Assembly (NCBI GenBank): GCA_965227155.1 | Contig: OZ245731.1 | Coordinates: 5,049,376 to 5,113,375 of the forward strand | Reading direction: 5' to 3' | Source of the DNA: UBA6059 sp965227155 | GTDB taxonomy: Bacteria > Bacteroidota > Bacteroidia > Cytophagales > Cyclobacteriaceae | Length of the DNA: 64,000 nt | Shown: one piece after another, positions 36,213 to 43,477 of the stretch | How the letters are laid out: each line of letters starts with the position of its first letter | How positions within the stretch are numbered: the stretch's first letter is position 1 | Program-made: the position numbers and the translations under genes | The notes under the pieces: generated by a model | Told to the model about the DNA's origin: nothing | Seen by the model: the letters and a program-made list of their open reading frames with translations, nothing else | The model's database searches: none

Positions 36213-36782
36213 TTACAATGATATTCTTCTTTGGATCAGCTGGTTTACTTTTTCAAAAAAGACCAATGGCTTTAGTGTTCTCCAATTATCGATATTGAGA
36301 TTGCCGCCGGAATTGATGTAAGCATCAATATTGTAGATGTTCATTTCGGATAATACAAAATCCGGAAAATTGACCATGGCAATCCAGCCATCTTCCACAT
36401 CCTCAAACCACTCTTCGTAATAGCAATCGTCCGAACCATGGAAGTTGAAAACATTCTCTCCTATCAGAATGAACTTATTGATACCATGCATGTTCAGGTG
36501 CTCAACGATATTGCGCTTAAGATGCATAATGTCATTGTTGAGCGCATCATTCCATTCGCCTATAAATTCCATCACCACAAAATTGCGCTCATAGTCAGCA
36601 AAAAGAATTTTCAGGTATAATGTTTCAGACCCAAAGAAATCCCAGGCCGGATCGATGTAATACCCATAAATAGTTTCTGAATACAACTCATAATTATACT
36701 CCTTGCCCACAAAGGGGCTCAGCATATCATCTTCTACCGTGTAGTACTTGCGCCATTGGTGGTATGGTTCTATCTCGTGCAT
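36213..36782 (-). CDS. Conserved hypothetical protein, 189 aa
   Basis: Start chosen at the ATG at 36782 (MHEIEPYHQWRKYYTVEDD) over a TTG three codons earlier. The protein is acidic, rich in aromatic residues and Asn, soluble, with no signal peptide. Blocks such as DPAWDFFGSETLYLKILFAD, FVVMEFIGEWNDALNNDI and NKFILIGENVFNFHGSDDCY suggest an alpha/beta fold. I recall similar proteins in other Cytophagales but no known function. Convergent with the SprT-like gene, 3 bases apart. Confidence 0.7.
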   Translation of the reverse strand: MHEIEPYHQWRKYYTVEDDMLSPFVGKEYNYELYSETIYGYYIDPAWDFFGSETLYLKILFADYERNFVVMEFIGEWNDALNNDIMHLKRNIVEHLNMHGINKFILIGENVFNFHGSDDCYYEEWFEDVEDGWIAMVNFPDFVLSEMNIYNIDAYINSGGNLNIDNWRTLKPLVFFEKVNQLIQRRISL

Positions 36783-36882
36783 CGGAGGCAAAGGAAAGAA
36801 GGAAATTGGGTAGGGAAAAGTAAAGGTGAATTTTGTTAGCTAAAGAAATCAAATTTAAGGTTTGCATTGTCTTTTAATATGA

Positions 36883-36960
36883 TCGCCCTTGCCTGGCTTG
36901 TCCAGGTAATCTCGTTGTTGATAATGTCCCAAGATTACCCGAATGAACCGGGTAATGACG
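36883..36960. repeat. REP-like intergenic repeat, copy 1
   Basis: Begins with TTGCCTGGCTTGTCCAGG, an imperfect hairpin, continues with AATCTCGTTGTTGATAAT shared with copy 2 except for one base, and ends in a second hairpin around ATTACCCGAATGAACCGGGT and GGTAATGACG. Its left end is worn (ATCGCCC instead of CGTCATT). Confidence 0.7.
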
Positions 36961-37024
36961 CTTTGGTGTGGTCAATGACCTGGTTTCCTAAAATAAAAAT
37001 GGACATGTGATCGTAATAGATACT

Positions 37025-37111
37025 CGTCATTGCCTGGCTTGTCCAGGCAATCTCATTGTTGATAATTTCTCATAATTACCCAATCCCAATGCATCGGGAA
37101 AGGTAATGACG
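37025..37111. repeat. REP-like intergenic repeat, copy 2 with terminal inverted repeats
   Basis: Starts CGTCATTGCC and ends GGTAATGACG, an almost perfect 10-base inverted repeat. Inside are the hairpin TGCCTGGC TTGT CCAGGCA, the shared AATCTCATTGTTGATAAT block and AATTACCC. It lies 142 bases from copy 1, in the same orientation. Confidence 0.75.
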
Positions 37112-37342
37112 GTTGGTGCAGGATTATGTAATGACGGCCGGCAGTTCGTCGACCAATGGTTACAGTCCATATTAAGGTAATGCAAGCCATTAGGTAAAGC
37201 AGCTATGAGTCTAAGTTTGAACCAGATTTAGAGGGTTAGCAAGAATTATAGTACTCTCAACTCAACAACCGTCCACTCAACCAAAATTCAACTTTAAAAA
37301 ATCAATTTAGACTTTTAACAGTTACAATGAAAACTTATACAA

Positions 37343-38062
37343 ATGCATAGTCGAATCCTTACCCTATCGATTATTTTGTTATTGATGCCATTGCTACAAT
37401 TGTGTGGTCAGAAGGCTCAAAACGATGGACCCTATGTATATAAAAAGGGAGATCCATCAGGCATTGGGAAATGGTACATGGGACGTGAGATTGCACATGT
37501 GATGGGTTTTCAAGGCATCGGATGGCTTGAGCGGTCTGAGAGGGAAAAGGAAGAGCAGACATCCAAATTGCTGAAGTATATGGATATTCAGCCTGATGAT
37601 ACCATAGCAGATATAGGTGCCGGCTCAGGATATCATGTCTTCAAAATGGCACCCATGGCCAGTCAGGGCTTGGTCTATGCAGTGGACATTCAACCGGAAA
37701 TGCTGGAGGCCATGAATCTTAAGAAGGCAGAAAATGGCATGACCAATGTCAAAACCATACCCGGTGATATTCAATCAGTCAATCTACCTGCAATCTCAGT
37801 TGACAAGATATTGATGGTAGATGTGTATCATGAATTTAGCCATCCTGTTGAGATGATTGAGTCTATCAAAAAGGCATTGAGACCCAATGGAGAGATCTAT
37901 TTAATAGAATACCGAGGTGAAGATCCTAAAGTACCCATCAAAAGACTACATAAAATGACAGAGGCACAGGCCGTAAAAGAGATGAAGGCAGCCGGTCTCA
38001 AATTGAAAGAAAATATCGATGGCCTACCCTGGCAGCATTGTATGGTCTTTGTGCTGGAATAG
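37343..38062 (+). CDS. Exported class I SAM-dependent methyltransferase
   Basis: A 239-residue Rossmann methyltransferase: motif I VIADIGAGSGYH-like (TIADIGAGSGYHVFKMA), VYAVDIQPEML as motif II, then IPGDIQSV and VDKILMVDVYHEF. The N-terminus is a clear hydrophobic signal (MHSRILTLSIILLLMPLLQL), so the enzyme appears to be exported or membrane-tethered, where SAM is not expected. The block GDPSGIGKWYMGREIAHVMG after the signal recurs, as I recall, in other exported methyltransferases of this kind. Substrate unknown. Confidence 0.82.
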   Translation: MHSRILTLSIILLLMPLLQLCGQKAQNDGPYVYKKGDPSGIGKWYMGREIAHVMGFQGIGWLERSEREKEEQTSKLLKYMDIQPDDTIADIGAGSGYHVFKMAPMASQGLVYAVDIQPEMLEAMNLKKAENGMTNVKTIPGDIQSVNLPAISVDKILMVDVYHEFSHPVEMIESIKKALRPNGEIYLIEYRGEDPKVPIKRLHKMTEAQAVKEMKAAGLKLKENIDGLPWQHCMVFVLE

Positions 38063-38166
38063 ACTCTTTAGAGTGACTGATAGTTATTGTAAAATTGTAT
38101 TTATTAAGCACCCGTTAGTAATTCAGGAGATATTACTGATGTGATTTCTTCAATTAATGATAAGAT

Positions 38167-38673
38167 ATGCTACTAAAAATGTTAATGACTGGATTTATGG
38201 CAGTCGCTTGTACAATGCTAGTATCCGCTCAAACTATAGAAATAACTCATTATGAAGGCACATGGACTGGCACAATGAATATTTATAAAGCTGATGTTTT
38301 AATTGATACTGTAAATGTTGTGCATACAATACAGCCAGTTAAAGAAAACGTATGGACCTGGAAAACAGAGTACCTTTCCTCCACAAATCCATTGGTTAAG
38401 GATTACAAGATTATAAAAAGTGATTCCCTACCTAACGAGTTTATTATAGATGAAGGAGATGGGCTGTTACTTTATCTGTATGCTTTTGGAGATAAAATGA
38501 TCTCCAGCTTTGAAACGGGTGGTTTTTTGATTAATTCAACTGATTATTTCATGGGAGATCATTTGATTTTTGAAATCACAAGTGCGCGGGTTAGAGATCA
38601 GAACCATGCTGACGTCAAGAATTATGTGACCTCAAATTTACAAAGGGTTATTTTGACGAGGAGCGATCGATAA
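38167..38673 (+). CDS. Secreted hypothetical protein, 168 aa
   Basis: Signal peptide MLLKMLMTGFMAVACTMLVSA, then a beta-rich body that opens with HYEGTWTGTMNIYKADVLID. The G-x-W near the mature N-terminus and the alternating strands (VWTWKTEYLSS, LLLYLYAFGDKMISSFE, DHLIFEITSARV) recall lipocalin-like or DUF1579-like barrels. This is a fold guess only. No neighbour gives a function. Confidence 0.6.
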   Translation: MLLKMLMTGFMAVACTMLVSAQTIEITHYEGTWTGTMNIYKADVLIDTVNVVHTIQPVKENVWTWKTEYLSSTNPLVKDYKIIKSDSLPNEFIIDEGDGLLLYLYAFGDKMISSFETGGFLINSTDYFMGDHLIFEITSARVRDQNHADVKNYVTSNLQRVILTRSDR

Positions 38674-38983
38674 CGAACCCATTTTTTAAACCTAAAATAA
38701 CTTGACCAAAGCTTATCCTCAACTTTAATTTCATTGACAATGTCCAAATCTATGATCGTATTTGAGCTACATGAAATTTGTGAAAAAATCAGCGCTGATT
38801 TCAATCACAATTGGTGACAATAGCCTGTTTAATTTTCATGTCGATTTTACCAGGCCACTTACTCTGCCCAATGAGGGCCTTCTGCTGTATAATGAGAATT
38901 TCGATATTGAATATTTAGAGATTTCGAACTAAGCTTGACCTCATAATTTGGTCTAAATGCTCTTTTTAAGATTGAGAAAACCA
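38674..38983. other. Intergenic region with a possible short reading frame
   Basis: 310 bases between the secreted hypothetical gene and the Gfo/Idh gene. Besides the 53-codon frame at 38771-38932 I see nothing: no terminator, no repeat, no RNA gene. Confidence 0.4.
38771..38932 (+). CDS. Possible small protein or gene remnant, 53 aa
   Basis: ATG at 38771 to TAA at 38930-38932 encodes a 53-residue frame that opens MKFVKKSALISITIGDNSLF and continues with HVDFTRPLTLPNEGLLLYNE. The composition looks protein-like, but the frame is closed upstream by TGA at 38753 and there is no ribosome site. It may be the tail of a decayed gene. Confidence 0.3.
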   Translation: MKFVKKSALISITIGDNSLFNFHVDFTRPLTLPNEGLLLYNENFDIEYLEISN

Positions 38984-40072
38984 TTAAATCAGCACCCTGC
39001 TTCCGGTTGCTGCAGACTTGTATACAGCTTCTACAATTTTGATATCATTAAGCCCTTCTTCACCTGGCACTAATACTTTGCTATCATTTAAAATGGCAAG
39101 TGCATCGTTATCCATTTGTCGGGCCTGCTGATTGGGAATGCTTTCATTTAAAATTGTACCATCACTGGTTTTCCCTTGAATACCACTGTAGGACTGAAAT
39201 GGTGATAACTCGTACCAACCCTTAGCACATTTCACAGTCAATGTATTAATACCCATACCAAAACTGGTTCTACCCGTTGCGATGATTCCATTAGGAAAGC
39301 TTAGTGTAAAATCTGTGGTTTCATCCACCTCAGTATAGATTTCAGGTCGATTGGTTGAATGAGTAGCTACCTCTACGGCTACAGGCTCCAAACCGGTTGC
39401 ATACCGCATAGCGTTTATCGGATACACACCCATATCATACATGGCACCCCCTCCCATTGATTTCACAAGCTTCCAATGATCAGACCTTCCCTCAAAATAC
39501 CCAGCCTCTGCATTTACTTCTTGCAAAGGACCATAAGGCTGATTTTTTCCATATTGAATTATGGTTTGGGTATTAGGCTCATGCTGCATTCGGTAGCCTA
39601 TACTTAATTTCACCTTATTTTTTTGGCATGCTTCAATGATAGCCTTACATTCCTGCACTGTTCTTGCCATAGGCTTTTCACACCAAACATGTTTACCGGC
39701 ATTTGCGGCTTTTACTGAGTATTCACTGTGCATCCCGGTAGGAAGCACGATATAAATGACATCTATATCATCATTATTGGCGATAGATGACATATTCTCA
39801 TAATTGTAAACGTTCTTATCTGCTATCCCATATTTCTCCTGCCAAATGGGGATTTTCCATGGGCTGCCGGTTACAATACCTCTTAGTTCACAATGGTTGG
39901 TCAGTTGCAATGCAGGTGCCAGGAGATCCCTGCTATAATACCCCAGTCCTACCAAGGCCACTCCTAGTTTATTGGTATTGGGCTGACCGGTAACTTTAGA
40001 AAAATCGCAGCCCAGCGTTGCCATTGCCCCAACACCCGCAAGAGATTTATTGATAAATGACCTTCTTTTCAT
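38984..40072 (-). CDS. Gfo/Idh/MocA family oxidoreductase with Tat-type signal
   Basis: A 362-residue NAD(P)-dependent sugar or polyol oxidoreductase. The N-terminus KRRSFINKSLAGVGAMATLG is a Tat-type signal (R-R-x-F-I), with Cys22 a possible lipidation site. The Rossmann motif ALVGLGYYSRDLLAPAL, VLPTGMHSEYSVKAANAGKH and the catalytic CEKPMA motif follow, then the GFO_IDH_MocA C-terminal domain (GGGAMYDMGVYPINAMRY). It resembles periplasmic glucose-fructose oxidoreductases. 4 bases separate it from the TonB_C gene upstream. Substrate unknown. Confidence 0.88.
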   Translation of the reverse strand: MKRRSFINKSLAGVGAMATLGCDFSKVTGQPNTNKLGVALVGLGYYSRDLLAPALQLTNHCELRGIVTGSPWKIPIWQEKYGIADKNVYNYENMSSIANNDDIDVIYIVLPTGMHSEYSVKAANAGKHVWCEKPMARTVQECKAIIEACQKNKVKLSIGYRMQHEPNTQTIIQYGKNQPYGPLQEVNAEAGYFEGRSDHWKLVKSMGGGAMYDMGVYPINAMRYATGLEPVAVEVATHSTNRPEIYTEVDETTDFTLSFPNGIIATGRTSFGMGINTLTVKCAKGWYELSPFQSYSGIQGKTSDGTILNESIPNQQARQMDNDALAILNDSKVLVPGEEGLNDIKIVEAVYKSAATGSRVLI

Positions 40073-40076
40073 AGCA

Positions 40077-40535
40077 TTACTTCCTTTTTATATTAACCTG
40101 AATAGTGTAGGTTTTGCCTGGCTTAGGAGGATTTGCAGGCTTCACAGGTTTCTTCTGTGGCACCACCTGATAGTTATAGGCTACCCCACCTAAGGTTGCA
40201 TGTTGGGTTTTCCTGGGTAATTTGAAATGTATCTTAATTTTTTTGTTGGATGTAGTTTTAAAACCACGGTTAACAGCCTTTTGATAGGGTAATAACTTCA
40301 CCAGTCTTATGGCTTCTTCATCACAGCCATAACCTAATCCCTCTATAATCTTTGCATCCACAACTTTTCCAAGTCCATTCACAGTATATGCTACCTCCAC
40401 AGTCCCTTCAATTTTATTCTCCAAGGCTGCCTCAGGATATTTCAAATGCTCTTTTACAAATTTTTCTAAAGCTTCCTTACCTCCTTTAAAGGTAGGGTAC
40501 TTCAAAAAATCCTTTTCCCTTGATGGTTTTGACAT
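40077..40535 (-). CDS. Soluble protein with TonB C-terminal-like domain
   Basis: 152 residues. Residues about 22-110 match the TonB C-terminal domain as found in Bacteroidota: FVKEHLKYPEAALENKIEGT, VEVAYTVNGLGKVVDAKI and GCDEEAIRLVKLLPYQKAVN. Unlike TonB it has no N-terminal membrane anchor or signal peptide, and the proline-lysine segment (PQKKPVKPANPPKPGKTYTI) lies after the domain rather than before it. The role is unclear: a true energy transducer should be membrane-anchored. Confidence 0.8.
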   Translation of the reverse strand: MSKPSREKDFLKYPTFKGGKEALEKFVKEHLKYPEAALENKIEGTVEVAYTVNGLGKVVDAKIIEGLGYGCDEEAIRLVKLLPYQKAVNRGFKTTSNKKIKIHFKLPRKTQHATLGGVAYNYQVVPQKKPVKPANPPKPGKTYTIQVNIKRK

Positions 40536-40635
40536 AGTTGCATTGGAATACGTGAAAAGTTGAAACTATACAAAATAAATTGGAATTTACAGATGGTACT
40601 TGCTAAATTGAAGTTTCAATAAAAAGATATTAAAA

Positions 40636-41031
40636 ATGAAGAGAATCCTTTTAATGGTTTTGTTTTTGGGAGGTGTAGGATTTTTCTCAGAGACATTTGC
40701 GCAAAAAATTGAGTTCGCTGAAAAGGAAATCAATTATGGAGAAATCGAGCGTGGTAGTGATGGGGTAAGGGAATTTACTTTTACCAACACAGGCAATGCA
40801 CCGTTGGTCATTTCCAGTGCCAGAGGTAGCTGTGGATGTACTGTACCCTCATTCCCAAAAGAGCCTATCGAGCCGGGTGCTTCAAATGTCATTAAAGTAA
40901 AATACGATACCAATAGAATGGGCGCTTTTACAAAATATGTGACATTGACTACCAATGCGTTAGAAAACCCAACCGTCAGGTTAGTTATTAAAGGTATGGT
41001 AAAAGCCAAAGAAACTACAGACGGTAAGTAA
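40636..41031 (+). CDS. DUF1573 domain exported protein
   Basis: 131 residues. Signal peptide MKRILLMVLFLGGVGFFSET ending near FAQ. The mature part is one DUF1573 Ig-like domain: FAEKEINYGEIERGSDGVRE, FTNTGNAPLVISSARGSCGC and VIKVKYDTNRMGAFTKYVTL. Common as single or repeated domains in exported Bacteroidota proteins; no known activity. A strong terminator follows 28 bases after the stop. Confidence 0.9.
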   Translation: MKRILLMVLFLGGVGFFSETFAQKIEFAEKEINYGEIERGSDGVREFTFTNTGNAPLVISSARGSCGCTVPSFPKEPIEPGASNVIKVKYDTNRMGAFTKYVTLTTNALENPTVRLVIKGMVKAKETTDGK

Positions 41032-41056
41032 CGACTTATCGAATATTAAGAACTAA

Positions 41057-41083
41057 GAGCCGGTCATCAAGACCGGCTTTTTT
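41057..41083 (+). terminator. Intrinsic terminator of the DUF1573 gene
   Basis: A 7-bp GC-rich stem (GCCGGTC / GACCGGC at 41059-41077) with a 5-base loop followed by six Ts. It abuts the convergent gluconate-dehydrogenase-like gene. Confidence 0.85.
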
Positions 41084-41684
41084 AGTTTAGTGACCATGCA
41101 TTACCTACCTCCTCCAGAGGTATACAGGCTTTGTAAGATCCCGGGATAGGCAGATAGGATAAGATCTGCTCACCTGCCTGCTCTGTAGTAAAATAACCCC
41201 ATACCACGATGGATTTTAGTCTCCCAAAGAAATTCTTTTCGGGTGATGGCAGCATCGCAGTACCCCATATGCGAGGGTACTGTACTGGTATTTCAGATTC
41301 GTGTTTATCAAGAAATTGTTTCTGACTGGTAGTGTCGCAAAATTCAAATGAGTCTCCGTGTTGCTGTTTGCATTCGCTGAGAAACTCTTTTAGCTGTGCC
41401 AGAAACTGCTTACGATCCTCAATACTCATTACATGCTTTAGCATTTGATCTATAAATTGTGTTACCTCAAGGTCTTTAGCACCTGGTGTGGTTGTTCTGG
41501 GTAAAATTGCTTCGCATATCGCTTCCAATGATACGGCTTGTGCTTTAGTTAAAACTTCAGGAGCCCAGTCGAGCTCAGGATCGGCAGAACAAGCGGTTAC
41601 CAATTGGCCTAAAACTGGCGCTGACAAAGTGTAACCCATAGCCATTGCCATTCGCTCTATTGCAGCTCTTCTTTTCATTGTCAT
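41082..41684 (-). CDS. Gluconate 2-dehydrogenase subunit 3 family protein
   Basis: 200 residues. The N-terminus MKRRAAIERMAMAMGYTLSA carries a twin arginine and a hydrophobic stretch, so export by Tat with the large subunit bound is likely. Then AICEAILPRTTTPGAKDLEV, the signature of this family, and the terminal FGRLKSIVVWGYFTTEQAGE block. Its ATG overlaps the GMC stop (ATGA). Small subunits of this type escort FAD-dependent GMC dehydrogenases; no cytochrome c subunit gene is seen next to it. Confidence 0.87.
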   Translation of the reverse strand: MTMKRRAAIERMAMAMGYTLSAPVLGQLVTACSADPELDWAPEVLTKAQAVSLEAICEAILPRTTTPGAKDLEVTQFIDQMLKHVMSIEDRKQFLAQLKEFLSECKQQHGDSFEFCDTTSQKQFLDKHESEIPVQYPRIWGTAMLPSPEKNFFGRLKSIVVWGYFTTEQAGEQILSYLPIPGSYKACIPLEEVGNAWSLN

Positions 41685-43366
41685 AAATTTCTTCGTTTTA
41701 ATTCGTCTACTGCATAATTGGCTGCCCGCGCCGTTAAAGCCATATAGGTTAATGATGGGTTTTGGCAGGCCGAAGAAGTCATAGCAGCACCATCAGTAAC
41801 GAATACATTCGGAACCGCATGTATTTGATTAAACTTATTCAGCACTGAAGTTTTCGGATCTCTACCCATTCGGGCTGTCCCCATTTCGTGTATACCAAGT
41901 CCGGGTGCTCCAGGATCATCATAAGTTTTAATATCTCTAAACCCACTAACCTCCAGCATTTCTGCCGCAGAATTTGCCATGTCTTTTCTCATGTTAAGTT
42001 CATTCTCCTTAAACTCACAATCAAATACCACCACCGGCATTTCAAAGCGGTCGAGCTTCTCCTTACTTAAATACATCCGGTTAGATTCATCAGGAAGCAT
42101 TTCTCCGAATCCTACCAGCGCCATGTGCCAGGGACCAGGCTTCATCAACTTATCCTTATACGCCGCACCGTATCCGGTAGTATAATCAACCTGCGACCAG
42201 TTATCTCTGGCAGCTCCCCCCTGATAACCAAAGCCTCTTAAAAAGGCATCTGTTTTGGTCTCTTCATTGATATTTCTAAAACGGGGTATATAAATTCCAT
42301 TCGGCCGCCTTCCACTATAGTATTCATCTTCAAAATCATCAATAAAGCCCATGGCCCCTACTCTATAATGATGATCCATCAAATTACGTCCCAATTGGTC
42401 GCTATCATTACCCATACCATTTGGAAATCGATCGGAGGTAGAGTTCAGTAAAATAGCAGTAGAAGCAACAGCAGATGCATTCAGGAAAATAATTTTAGCG
42501 AAATATTCAGTGGCTAGACCGGATTCAGCATCAATTACTCTCACACCGGAAGCTTTCTGAGTTTCAGGGTCATAAATGATACTATGCACTACGGCATTAG
42601 GCTTTATGGTAAGATTACCGGTTTTTTCCGCATCAGGAAGAGTAGCTGAATTGCTACTAAAATACCCCGCAAAAGGGCAGCCTCTTTCGCACCGGTTTCT
42701 GTATTGGCAGGGTCCTCTGCCATTGTGAGCCTGGGTGAGATTGGTAACCCGACCAATCGTCAAGTATCGATTTTTAAAACTTGCTTCAATATTTTTCTTG
42801 GCATGTTCCTCCACACAATTGAGATCCATGGGAGGTAAAAATTTCCCGTCTGGCAGATGATCAAGACCCATAGCCTGTCCACTGATACCCACATACTGCT
42901 CAACATAATCATACCAGGGTTCAAGGTCTTTGTAGCGGATTGGCCAGTCCACGCCGATACCTTCTTTGGCATTTGCCTCAAAATCGAGATCACTTAACCG
43001 GTAGGTCTGCCGGCCCCAGGTGAGTGACCTTCCCCCTACCTGATAGCCTCTGATCCAATCAAACCTCTTTTTCTCCTCGTAAGGGTGAATTGTATCATTC
43101 ACAAAATGATGCTTGTTGGCCTGACCAATCCAGCCGGTACGATTTTGCTTTGGATAATACTTAGCCTCCTCAGCTGTAAGTGCTCCACGATTTGGCAGAT
43201 CCCAGTCATCTTTGGTAGCGGTAGGATAATCAAGATGTTTGATCATAGGCCCACGCTCCAGCACTACCGTTTTAAGTCCCTTTTCGCAAAGCTCTTTGGC
43301 AGCCCATCCTCCGCTGATGCCGGATCCTACCACTATAGCATCAAATTGATGTGAATTATTCCTCAT
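41681..43366 (-). CDS. GMC family FAD-dependent oxidoreductase (large subunit)
   Basis: 561 residues. FAD Rossmann motif DAIVVGSGISGGWAAKELCE at the N-terminus, GGRSLTWGRQTYRL, a cysteine-rich CQYRNRCERGCPFAG segment typical of the gluconate-dehydrogenase-like branch, NASAVASTAILLNS and the C-terminal GMC_oxred_C motif HEMGTARMG with NVFVTDGAAMTSSACQNPSL. No signal of its own, so it probably rides out with the Tat-signal small subunit encoded next. Substrate is likely a sugar or sugar alcohol. Confidence 0.9.
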   Translation of the reverse strand: MRNNSHQFDAIVVGSGISGGWAAKELCEKGLKTVVLERGPMIKHLDYPTATKDDWDLPNRGALTAEEAKYYPKQNRTGWIGQANKHHFVNDTIHPYEEKKRFDWIRGYQVGGRSLTWGRQTYRLSDLDFEANAKEGIGVDWPIRYKDLEPWYDYVEQYVGISGQAMGLDHLPDGKFLPPMDLNCVEEHAKKNIEASFKNRYLTIGRVTNLTQAHNGRGPCQYRNRCERGCPFAGYFSSNSATLPDAEKTGNLTIKPNAVVHSIIYDPETQKASGVRVIDAESGLATEYFAKIIFLNASAVASTAILLNSTSDRFPNGMGNDSDQLGRNLMDHHYRVGAMGFIDDFEDEYYSGRRPNGIYIPRFRNINEETKTDAFLRGFGYQGGAARDNWSQVDYTTGYGAAYKDKLMKPGPWHMALVGFGEMLPDESNRMYLSKEKLDRFEMPVVVFDCEFKENELNMRKDMANSAAEMLEVSGFRDIKTYDDPGAPGLGIHEMGTARMGRDPKTSVLNKFNQIHAVPNVFVTDGAAMTSSACQNPSLTYMALTARAANYAVDELKRRNL

Positions 43367-43427
43367 TATCGTCGATACAGTTTGTCAACAATATATTGAA
43401 TTCAGGTCACTTCTGAAACAGGCAAAC

Positions 43428-43454
43428 AAAAAAGGCTGCCATGAAAGCAGCCTT
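43428..43454 (-). terminator. Intrinsic terminator of pckA
   Basis: An 8-bp stem (AAGGCTGC / GCAGCCTT) with a 7-base loop. On the minus strand it is followed by a run of Ts. It lies 24 bases past the pckA stop. Confidence 0.75.
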
Positions 43455-43477
43455 AAATAATTGAATGCAATGATCAA

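Larger units (their letters stand above)
36783..37342. other. Long intergenic region carrying two REP-like repeat copies
   Basis: These 560 bases have no coding frame I would defend. They hold two related repeat units (36883-36960 and 37025-37111, described separately), a partial third end near 37130 (GTAATGACGG), and AT-rich sequence before the methyltransferase gene. A tiny 7-codon frame, ATG at 37327 to TAG at 37350, overlaps the methyltransferase start and could act as a leader. Confidence 0.6.

Noticed and set aside
36783..37342. CRISPR array in the repeat-bearing intergenic region
   Set aside because: There are only two units, long and hairpin-bearing, with no regular spacers and no cas genes in the window.
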